Source of the DNA: Amycolatopsis acidicola | GTDB taxonomy: Bacteria > Actinomycetota > Actinomycetes > Mycobacteriales > Pseudonocardiaceae | Direction: 5' to 3' | Assembly (NCBI RefSeq): GCF_007713735.2 | Contig: NZ_VMNW02000001.1 | Coordinates: 1 to 64,000 of the forward strand | Length of the DNA stretch: 64,000 bases | Shown here: piece after piece, positions 16,569-23,143 of the stretch | Numbering within the stretch: the stretch's first letter is position 1 | Layout: each line of letters begins with the position of its first letter | Notes under the pieces: generated by a model | Told to the model about the DNA's origin: nothing | The model's database searches: none | What the model saw: only the letters and a program-made list of their open reading frames with translations | Position numbers and translations under genes: made by a program

Positions 16569-17174
16569 CTACTGGCTCGGTGCTGTCTTGGGGACGGCGT
16601 TGTCGATGAGGACGACCGCGATGGCGGCGGCGGTGGGGAAGGTTTCGGCGTTGAGGGCTCGGTTGCGGGCCGAGGCGCCATCGAGCAGCAGCGCCAGTTG
16701 TTCGCCGAGCTCTTCGGGGTTGGTGGCGCCGGCTTCGCGAGCGGTCTCGGCCAACCGCGCGGCAACAGCTTTCTTGTAATCGTGAGCGCGTTGGCGTGCG
16801 GGGTGGTCAGGGTCGTGGATTTCGACGGCCGCTCCGATGAAGGGGCACAGCGGCGTGACGTCGTCCTCTGTCGCGTTCGCGGGCGCCTCGAAGGCGGCGA
16901 GAAGTCGTTCGCGGGGCGTGAGGTCGGTGCGGTCGAACACTCCGGGCATGACGTCGGGATCGAATCGGCGCAGGTATTCGGCGACGAGTTCGTCCTTGCC
17001 GGCGAAGTGCTGGTAGGCCGTGCGCTTCGACACCTGGGCGGCCGCGCAGAGCTGGTCCATACCAGTCTGGTTGATGCCTTGCTCGCGGAACAGTTGTCGT
17101 GACGCGCTGAGGATGCGCTCGCGCGCGCCTCTGCCGCGGCGCCGGCCTTGGGGGCCCTTCTCCAACTCCGTCAT
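16569..17174 (-). CDS. TetR-family transcriptional regulator
   Basis: 201 residues from the ATG at 17174. The HTH reads MDQLCAAAQVSKRTAYQHFA, followed by a helical C-terminal domain with CPFIGAAVEIHDPDHPARQRAHDYK, typical of TetR proteins controlling oxidoreductase genes. It is divergent from the SDR gene across 122 bases and probably represses it. It converges on dnaB with an 11-base gap. Confidence 0.88.
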   Translation of the reverse strand: MTELEKGPQGRRRGRGARERILSASRQLFREQGINQTGMDQLCAAAQVSKRTAYQHFAGKDELVAEYLRRFDPDVMPGVFDRTDLTPRERLLAAFEAPANATEDDVTPLCPFIGAAVEIHDPDHPARQRAHDYKKAVAARLAETAREAGATNPEELGEQLALLLDGASARNRALNAETFPTAAAIAVVLIDNAVPKTAPSQ

Positions 17175-17296
17175 GCCTGGAGTGTAGCCGAACTGGGTAA
17201 CGACCGGTGTACATAGCTTGTGTCCATACTGATCGACTGCTACGTTAGGCACACAGATCGGTTTACTTAATCATTCATCAAGGCAACGGAGTGATC

Positions 17297-18031
17297 ATGG
17301 GCAAGCTCGACGGCAAGGTAGCGGTGATCACGGGCGGAACAAGCGGCTTGGCACTGGCCGGCGCGAAGCTGTTCGTCGAAGAAGGAGCGCACGTTTTCAT
17401 CTCGGGCCGGCGGAAAGAGACGCTGGACGACGCCATCGAACTGATCGGCCGGAACGTGACCGGCGTGCAGGGTGACGCGGCCGATCTGGACGACCTGGAC
17501 CGCTTGTTCGACACGGTCAGGCGGGAAAAGGGCGCGATCGACGTGTTGTGGGCCAGCGCCGGCATGGGTGAGCAGCGCAAGCTCGGCGAGATCACCGAGG
17601 AGCACTTCGATGCCACCTTCGGGCTCAACGCCCGCGGCACGCTGTTCACGGTGCAGAAAGCGCTGCCACTGTTCAACGACGGCGGCTCGATCTTCATGAC
17701 CGGGTCGAACGCTTCACTCAAGGGCTATCCCGAGTGGAGTGTGTATGCGGCGAGCAAGGCCGTGCAGCAGGCCTATGCCCGCGTGTGGCTGTCCGAGTTG
17801 AAGGACAGGCGGATCCGGGTCAACGTGCTGACCCCCGGCCAGGTCGCCACGCCGAAACAGGAGGAACTGTTCGACGAGGCGACGAAGCGGCAGTTCGAAT
17901 CCCTGATCCCGCGCGGAACGATGGGCCACCCCGAGGAGATCGCGACGGTCGCCCTGTTCCTCGCCTCGGACGACTCGAGCTATGTGAACGGGATGGAACT
18001 GACCGTCGACGGCGGCACCGCGGCGATCTGA
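17297..18031 (+). CDS. Short-chain dehydrogenase/reductase
   Basis: 244-residue classical SDR. The cofactor loop is TGGTSGLA, the middle motif is WASAGMG (variant of NNAG), and the catalytic Tyr/Lys are in YAASK with the upstream Ser in MTGSNAS. It ends with NGMELTVDGG, the usual SDR tail. ATG 17297 has GGAG 6 bases upstream. The next gene begins directly after its stop. It is probably controlled by the divergent TetR. The substrate cannot be told. Confidence 0.92.
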   Translation: MGKLDGKVAVITGGTSGLALAGAKLFVEEGAHVFISGRRKETLDDAIELIGRNVTGVQGDAADLDDLDRLFDTVRREKGAIDVLWASAGMGEQRKLGEITEEHFDATFGLNARGTLFTVQKALPLFNDGGSIFMTGSNASLKGYPEWSVYAASKAVQQAYARVWLSELKDRRIRVNVLTPGQVATPKQEELFDEATKRQFESLIPRGTMGHPEEIATVALFLASDDSSYVNGMELTVDGGTAAI

Positions 18032-18675
18032 GTGGCGGAAAGGTCAACCTTTTCGAGCAGCATCAGCATCATCGGCACCGGGAACATGGCGCGCACCATT
18101 GGCGCGCTGGCGGTATCGGGTGGCAACACCGTCGAGATCATGGGCCGCGATCAGGCCAAAGCCGCTGACCTGGCCAAGGCGCTCGGCGACAGCGCCACGA
18201 CGGGGCAGTGGGGCGCCGTCCCGGCCGGGGACATCGTGATCGTGGCCCTGTTGTACGCCAGCGTCGTTCCGGTCGTCGCCCACTATGGAGACGCCCTCGC
18301 GGGCAAGGTCATCGTCGAAATCAGCAACCCATTCAATTCCGCGGGCGACGGGCTGGCCCACGGCGAGGACACCTCGATCGCGCAGGAAGTCGCCAAGGTT
18401 GCCCCGGCCGGCGCCAGCGTGGTGAAGGCGTTCAACACGATCTTCCGCCACGTCCTGGAAAAGGGCCGCCCCGTCGTCTTCATCGCCGCGACGACACACA
18501 GGCCAAAGCGAGCGTGGAGGCGTTCATCGCGAGCCTCGGGCTGCGCCCGCTGGACGTCGGCGACCTGAAGATGGCGTACTGGCTGGAAGGTGCGGGCGTG
18601 GTCACGATGGGCCTGGCCCGCCACGGCGTGGGGAACTGGGACTTCGCCCTGGGCGTCACCGAATTTCCCGGATGA
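18032..18675 (+). pseudogene. NADP/F420-type oxidoreductase (Rossmann fold), frameshifted
   Basis: The first frame (GTG 18032 to about 18487) encodes a reductase like the NADPH:F420 reductases: dinucleotide motif ISIIGTGNMA, then GRDQAKAADLAKALG, VIVEISNPFN and VVKAFNTIF. After VVFIA it runs into a foreign frame and stops at 18568. The -1 frame continues the expected protein (DDTQAKASVEAFIASLGLRP, then YWLEGAGVVTMGLARHG) to 18675. Loss of one G near 18488 in ATCGCCGCGACGACACA explains both halves. It is either a true pseudogene or a sequencing error in a GC-rich run. The gene directly follows the SDR. Confidence 0.8.
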
Positions 18676-18686
18676 GCCGCAAACGA

Positions 18687-20147
18687 TCAGTCGCCTGAGC
18701 CACGGGCTCCGGCCGAGATCGTGATCGGTCTTGTGGCCTCGGCGACGCGCGCGGATTCACCGCGTGCAGTCAGCAGGCCGACGCCGGCGGAGACCACGAA
18801 CAGGGCCGCGAATCCCCATGGCGGTAGCAGGGTTTTCCCGTCAGGGCAGGTGCTCACGACCAGCCACGTCGAGCCCGCGGCGGCGACCGCCGTGCGCCAA
18901 GCCGGCCACGCGGTCGCCGCGCCGAGCACCAGCGGCCAGGCGAAGTACCAGGGGAATGCCACCGGCGCCAGCACGACCGCCGCCAGTAGCGCCACCGCCG
19001 CCCCGCGGACCGCGACCGCGCCGCCCACCCGCGAACGCCACCAAAGCCACGCCACCAGACCGGCGAAGACGATCCAGCCGAGCACCCGGCACACCGCGAT
19101 CACGTCCGGGGAATCGTGGAGCATCAGCCCGATGACCTTCCCGAGCGCGGTCGGGATCGACAGCCACGGTTCCAGGGCCGAGTTCCCGCTCAACGTCCGG
19201 AGCCAGCCGAGATCGACCCCGGCGAGTGCCGAACACAGCCCGAACGTGGCGACCACGATGGACACCGAAGAAACCAGCACCGGGAAGTAGACGCGCCCCG
19301 ATACCCGTCCGACCGATCGCTGCGCCGCCCAAACCCAGACCAGGAACGGCAAAACGATGGCCGCGGGAGCCTTCACCGCGGCGGCCAGCGCGACCGAGAC
19401 GAACCCGGCCACCGGGGCACCGGTCAGCACCAACGCCGTGCCGGCCGCGAGCAGTCCGATCATCAGCAAATCGTTGTGCCCGCCCGAAACCACGCACAGC
19501 ACCATCAGCGGATTCGCCACTGTCAGCCACAACGCGCGTTCCGGCCGGGCGCCGAGATGGCGGCACAGCACCGGCAACGCCCAGCAGAGCAACGCCAGTC
19601 CGGCCGCGATCCCCAGCCGGGTAAGGAAAGCGCCGACCAGGATCTGTTCGCCGGTCACGGCGAGCACGGTCTTCACGAGCAGGATCTGCAGCGGCCCGTA
19701 CGGCGCCGAGATGGCCAGCCAACCGCCCGAGGCGTTTTCGGTGATCGGGCCGGGGAGTTCCGCGGGAACGTGTGTGTACGGGTCGAGCCCGACGTGCGCC
19801 ACCAGGCCCTGCGCGAGGTAGGTGTACAGATCTGTGCTGAACAACGGTGGCGCGCAAAGCAACGGGACGCACCACATCCAGGCCGTCCGCACGACGTCGC
19901 GTGCGCTCGTCGTGCCCGCGCGCGCCGAGTGGCCCAGCAGTACCCAAGCGGCGAGCAGCAAGGCGATGCCGAGGTACAGCAGGACGGTCGCGATCAGCCT
20001 GCCCGGCCCGGAACGCACCGCGCCGAGCAACGGTCCGGTCAGCACCGGATCGTGCAGCAGCGTGGCACCCGCGCCCAACGCACCGAGCGAGGCCAGCACG
20101 GACCCGCCCAGCCCCACGGCGGCCGCGGTCCTCCCGGCGAACATCAT
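18687..20147 (-). CDS. MptB-like polyprenol-phosphate-mannose alpha-1,6-mannosyltransferase
   Basis: 486-residue polytopic membrane protein with about 12 hydrophobic segments. The loop PPLFSTDLYTYLAQGLVAHVG followed by GLDPYTHVP fits the MptA/MptB (GT-C) family that extends the mannan core of lipomannan using polyprenyl-phosphate-mannose. The start ATG 20147 has no clear ribosome site; a second ATG follows immediately. It is a single gene with its own upstream region. Assignment to MptB rather than another GT-C mannosyltransferase is tentative. Confidence 0.8.
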   Translation of the reverse strand: MMFAGRTAAAVGLGGSVLASLGALGAGATLLHDPVLTGPLLGAVRSGPGRLIATVLLYLGIALLLAAWVLLGHSARAGTTSARDVVRTAWMWCVPLLCAPPLFSTDLYTYLAQGLVAHVGLDPYTHVPAELPGPITENASGGWLAISAPYGPLQILLVKTVLAVTGEQILVGAFLTRLGIAAGLALLCWALPVLCRHLGARPERALWLTVANPLMVLCVVSGGHNDLLMIGLLAAGTALVLTGAPVAGFVSVALAAAVKAPAAIVLPFLVWVWAAQRSVGRVSGRVYFPVLVSSVSIVVATFGLCSALAGVDLGWLRTLSGNSALEPWLSIPTALGKVIGLMLHDSPDVIAVCRVLGWIVFAGLVAWLWWRSRVGGAVAVRGAAVALLAAVVLAPVAFPWYFAWPLVLGAATAWPAWRTAVAAAGSTWLVVSTCPDGKTLLPPWGFAALFVVSAGVGLLTARGESARVAEATRPITISAGARGSGD

Positions 20148-20454
20148 GCGCCGGGTCCGGTGAGCAGGTGATCACAAACAGTGAAAGTCAGTGTTTATCC
20201 AACCCTCGTCCTCGTTCGGCCACTCATGCACGGCGATGAAGTCTGCCGGAAAATTGCCGACATAAACAGGGAGTCTTGTGTGCTGAAGCTCACCGCGTCG
20301 AAGGGCTCGGCGGGTGGACGCGGTCCTCCCGGGTGGAGAACGGACTCCACCCGGGATACGGCGCTGCTCTCAGGACCACTCGGCCTGAGCGTCCTAAATT
20401 CATCAGCAGAGACAACGAACGAGAGATCGAAATTCTGTTCGAAAGGCTGCGCTG
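20148..20454. other. 307-base intergenic region with one strong hairpin
   Basis: Divergent region between the mannosyltransferase (minus) and a membrane protein (plus). The segment 20160-20280 is more AT-rich (for example GTGTTTATCC and GGAAAATTGCCGACATAAAC), where promoters would be expected. The only clear structure is the hairpin at 20328-20355. No gene is supported. Confidence 0.6.
20328..20355 (+). promoter_or_regulatory. Perfect 11-bp hairpin in the leader of the next gene
   Basis: CCCGGGTGGAG (20328-20338) pairs with CTCCACCCGGG (20345-20355) around a 6-base loop. There is no T-run, so it is not a classical terminator. It could be a leader structure or an operator for the gene starting at 20455. 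Confidence 0.5.
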
Positions 20455-21021
20455 ATGAGTTACCTGCGAGGATTCGCCCCGTGGATCGCCTTCTCCGCCA
20501 CGTCCGCGTTCGGCTGGCAGTGGGCGGCGCTGATCGCGCTGGTCGCCAGCGGGATCTCGCTGACGGTGGACCGTCGCGCCGGGACGCGGATCGACGGGCA
20601 GATCCTGACCATCGGCATGACCCTCTACTTCGCCGCTCTCGCCGCACTGGCCTTCGCAGTGCCGGACTCGCCCGTGCAGGCCTACGACAGCCCGATCTCC
20701 ACGGCCTGGCTCGGGCTGATCGCGTTGACCAGTCTCGCGGTCGGACGGCCCTTCACCCTCGGCGTCGCCCGCCGCCGCGTCCCGGCGGAAGTCGCGGACT
20801 CGCCGCGGTTCCGCACCACGAACATGGTCATCACCGCGTTCTGGACGGCCGGCTTCGTGTTCATGGCCGCGGCCGGGTTCACCTGCGTCGCGCTGGATGC
20901 CGCACCGGCGCTGCGGATCGCCTCCCAGGTCGTCGGGATCGGCCTGCCGATGCTCTGCACCCACCTGTACGCCGCGCGGCTCCGGGCCCGCCGCCCCCAG
21001 CCCGCCGTCGCGATGGCGTGA
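20455..21021 (+). CDS. Hypothetical integral membrane protein
   Basis: 188 residues with about five hydrophobic segments (for example WAALIALVASGISLTV, LTIGMTLYFAALAALAF, STAWLGLIALTSLAVG). There is a basic cytoplasmic loop (ARRRVP) and a basic tail. The GRPFTLG.AR segment and overall plan recall intracellular septation protein A-like families, but I cannot assign it firmly. ATG 20455 has GAAAGG upstream. Confidence 0.7.
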   Translation: MSYLRGFAPWIAFSATSAFGWQWAALIALVASGISLTVDRRAGTRIDGQILTIGMTLYFAALAALAFAVPDSPVQAYDSPISTAWLGLIALTSLAVGRPFTLGVARRRVPAEVADSPRFRTTNMVITAFWTAGFVFMAAAGFTCVALDAAPALRIASQVVGIGLPMLCTHLYAARLRARRPQPAVAMA

Positions 21022-21028
21022 CGTGCCT

Positions 21029-21694
21029 TCAGGCGTATCGGGATCGAACGAGATCGGCGAGCGCTCCGAGGTCGGCGGCCTGGATCGTCGCCTCCGGTGC
21101 GCCGGGGAGTTGGATCTGGCCAGGGCGCGCGACGAATCCCGTGTGGAGGCCGACGGCTTGGGCGCCCGCGATGTCCCAGCCGTGCGCGGCGATCATGATC
21201 GCCTCGTCGGCGGGAATGCCGTAGGCGTCGAGAACCTGGCGGTAGGGCGCGGCGGAGGGTTTGAGCGATCCGGCCTGCTCCGCGGAGAAAACGCGGTCGA
21301 ACATCCCGTCGAGCTGCCCGTTGGCGAGCTGCGCTTCGACGGTCGCGAGCGGCGAGTTTCCCAGTGCCACCAAGGTGAATCCGTCCGACCGCAGCCTCGC
21401 CAGCGCATCGGGGACCTCGGGGTGCGGAGGCAGCGAACGAAGTCCGGCGCCGATCCGCTTCCGCTGTTCGTCATCGATCTCGCGCCCGTACGAAGTCGCG
21501 ACCGCACCGGCCGCGGCGCCCGCGATCTCCGCGAAGTCGCGGTAGCCGCCGGCCGCGGTGACTGTCAGGGCGGTGTGGATGACCAGCGAGAACCACTCCT
21601 GGCGCGCGGTGGCCGAACCGGTGATGTCCGTGAAGACCTCGTCCAGCGCGGTCAGATCCAGCAGGGTTTCGTTGATGTCGAACACGCAGAGCAC
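21029..21694 (-). CDS. Haloacid dehalogenase type II (HAD superfamily)
   Basis: 221 residues with L-2-haloacid dehalogenase layout. The nucleophile Asp is in VFDINETLLDL at the N-terminus; motif II is LGNSPLATVE, the Lys is in GSLKPSAAPYRQV, and the last motif is IAAHGWDIAGAQAVG. Such enzymes hydrolyse 2-haloalkanoic acids by an aspartyl ester, though many members have other substrates. GTG 21694 follows GGGAGG by 8 bases. Confidence 0.85.
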   Translation of the reverse strand: MLCVFDINETLLDLTALDEVFTDITGSATARQEWFSLVIHTALTVTAAGGYRDFAEIAGAAAGAVATSYGREIDDEQRKRIGAGLRSLPPHPEVPDALARLRSDGFTLVALGNSPLATVEAQLANGQLDGMFDRVFSAEQAGSLKPSAAPYRQVLDAYGIPADEAIMIAAHGWDIAGAQAVGLHTGFVARPGQIQLPGAPEATIQAADLGALADLVRSRYA

Positions 21695-21761
21695 CGCGTC
21701 GCCTCCCAGGTACTGGTTCCTTCGTACCCAAGGTACGAGCTCCGCCCGGCCGGGTCAGGAG

Positions 21762-22166
21762 TCAGGGCACCGCGAGGCCCGAGGAGCGCAACTTCTCCTC
21801 GATCCGCAGTCGTTCCACCTCACGTTCGACACCTTCCGGCACCTCGTCCAGCCAGTGTGGCTCGCCGATGGCTTGGCACGCCTGGATCAACAACGCGTCG
21901 TACGCCTGGCGGGTGGCGCGGCGGCGGACGACAGGGGCATCGGGAGCGAGCGTCGCCAGCGCCCGATGCACACGACGCAGATCGGCCGCGAGCTGCTCGA
22001 TCGGCGGGGCGCTGGTGAGCGGCGGGCGACGACGGCGTCTGAGCGCGGCGTCCGCCAGTGCCGGGATCTTGAGCATCAGCCAGAAGAACACCGGTGGCAC
22101 CGCCGAGATCGCCAGATAGACGATCACGTTCCCGATCGGAACGGACTCCGCCACGTCTCCAGCCAA
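21762..22166 (-). CDS. Small hypothetical membrane protein with helical cytosolic domain
   Basis: 134 residues. One N-terminal membrane segment (about IVYLAISAVPPVFFWLML), then a basic run (LRRRRRPP) and a helical domain ending in EREVERLRIEEKLRSSG. No family recognised. The composition and sense-frame codon use look genuine. It lies 67 bases upstream of the dehalogenase in the same direction. Confidence 0.65.
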   Translation of the reverse strand: MAGDVAESVPIGNVIVYLAISAVPPVFFWLMLKIPALADAALRRRRRPPLTSAPPIEQLAADLRRVHRALATLAPDAPVVRRRATRQAYDALLIQACQAIGEPHWLDEVPEGVEREVERLRIEEKLRSSGLAVP

Positions 22167-22288
22167 ACACCGCCGCCGCGTCGAGGCCAGTCTTTACCGG
22201 TTCCGGCCCAAAGGGGCGATTTCCCCGTAACGCCGGATGCGGGAACTCGGAATAACGCGGCGGCCTCGAACGTCAGCTACAGTGGTAG

Positions 22289-22300
22289 TTGAAGTTTCAA
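22289..22300. promoter_or_regulatory. Putative operator overlapping the dioxygenase leader
   Basis: TTGAAGTTTCAA, a palindrome except for its central GT, lies just ahead of the GGAGG ribosome site in an AT-rich patch. It resembles sites bound by MarR/DUF24-type regulators, but no such gene is adjacent. Confidence 0.4.
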
Positions 22301-22315
22301 GCAATGGAGGCTGCG

Positions 22316-23092
22316 ATGGGTGCGACACCCGTGCTGTACCTGAGCCACGGCGCGCCGCCGCTCGCCGATGACCCGACGTGGACCCGGCAGCTCGCCGACT
22401 GGTCCGCCGGACTGGCCAAACCCAAGGCGATCCTGGTGGTGTCGGCGCACTGGGAAGAGGCGCCGCTGACCATCGGCGCCACCACGACGGTGCCGCTCGT
22501 CTACGACTTCTGGGGTTTCCCCGAGCACTACTATCAGGTGACGTACCCGGCCCCCGGCGCGCCCGAGCTGGCCGCACGAGTCCGGAAACTGTTGCACAGC
22601 AACGAAACGCCGGTACACGACGCGCCGGAGCGCGGTCTGGACCACGGCGCCTACGTGCCGCTGGTGGAGATGTACCCGGACGCCGACGTGCCGGTGCTGC
22701 AGATTTCCATGCCCTCACTGGATCCGCGTGCGCTGTTCGACGTGGGCCGGAAACTCGCGCCACTGCGGGACGAAGGCGTGCTGATCATCGGCAGCGGGTT
22801 CTTCACACACAACCTCGCGGCAATGCGTTCCGTCACCGGGACGGATGGCACGCCGCCGGCGTGGTCCGCGGAATTCGACGAGTGGGGTGGGGAAATGCTG
22901 CGCTCCGGTGACCTCGACTCGCTGCTGGACTTCCAGCGCAAGGCCCCGGCCGCGACGCTCGCGCACCCGCGGATCGAGCACTTCGCCCCGTTGTTCGTCT
23001 CGCTCGGCGCCGGGATCGACAGTGCCGCACCGGAAACGGTGATCGACGGCTACTGGTACGGCCTCGCGAAACGTTCGGTGCAGCTGGGCTGA
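22316..23092 (+). CDS. Extradiol ring-cleavage dioxygenase, class III (DODA/YgiD-like)
   Basis: 258 residues of the LigB/DODA superfamily. Expected metal ligands are visible: LYLSHGAPP near the N-terminus, VVSAHWEE, the DHGAYVPL motif and GSGFFTHNL. Family members cleave catechols such as DOPA using non-haem iron or zinc. ATG 22316 is chosen because GGAGG ends 5 bases before it; in-frame ATGs at 22289 and 22304 overlap the palindrome and ribosome site. The physiological substrate is unknown. Confidence 0.9.
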   Translation: MGATPVLYLSHGAPPLADDPTWTRQLADWSAGLAKPKAILVVSAHWEEAPLTIGATTTVPLVYDFWGFPEHYYQVTYPAPGAPELAARVRKLLHSNETPVHDAPERGLDHGAYVPLVEMYPDADVPVLQISMPSLDPRALFDVGRKLAPLRDEGVLIIGSGFFTHNLAAMRSVTGTDGTPPAWSAEFDEWGGEMLRSGDLDSLLDFQRKAPAATLAHPRIEHFAPLFVSLGAGIDSAAPETVIDGYWYGLAKRSVQLG

Positions 23093-23094
23093 AA

Positions 23095-23130
23095 AGCGGG
23101 CCCGGGGGCGTCGTTGCCCCCGGACCCGCT
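23095..23130. terminator. Bidirectional terminator between convergent genes
   Basis: 15-bp stem with one mismatch (23095-23109 with 23116-23130) and a 6-base loop. It starts 3 bases after the dioxygenase stop and ends 14 bases before the stop of the opposing surface-protein gene. AAAA precedes the stem, giving U-richness for the minus-strand transcript. Confidence 0.75.
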
Positions 23131-23143
23131 CCGGCTGAGGAGA

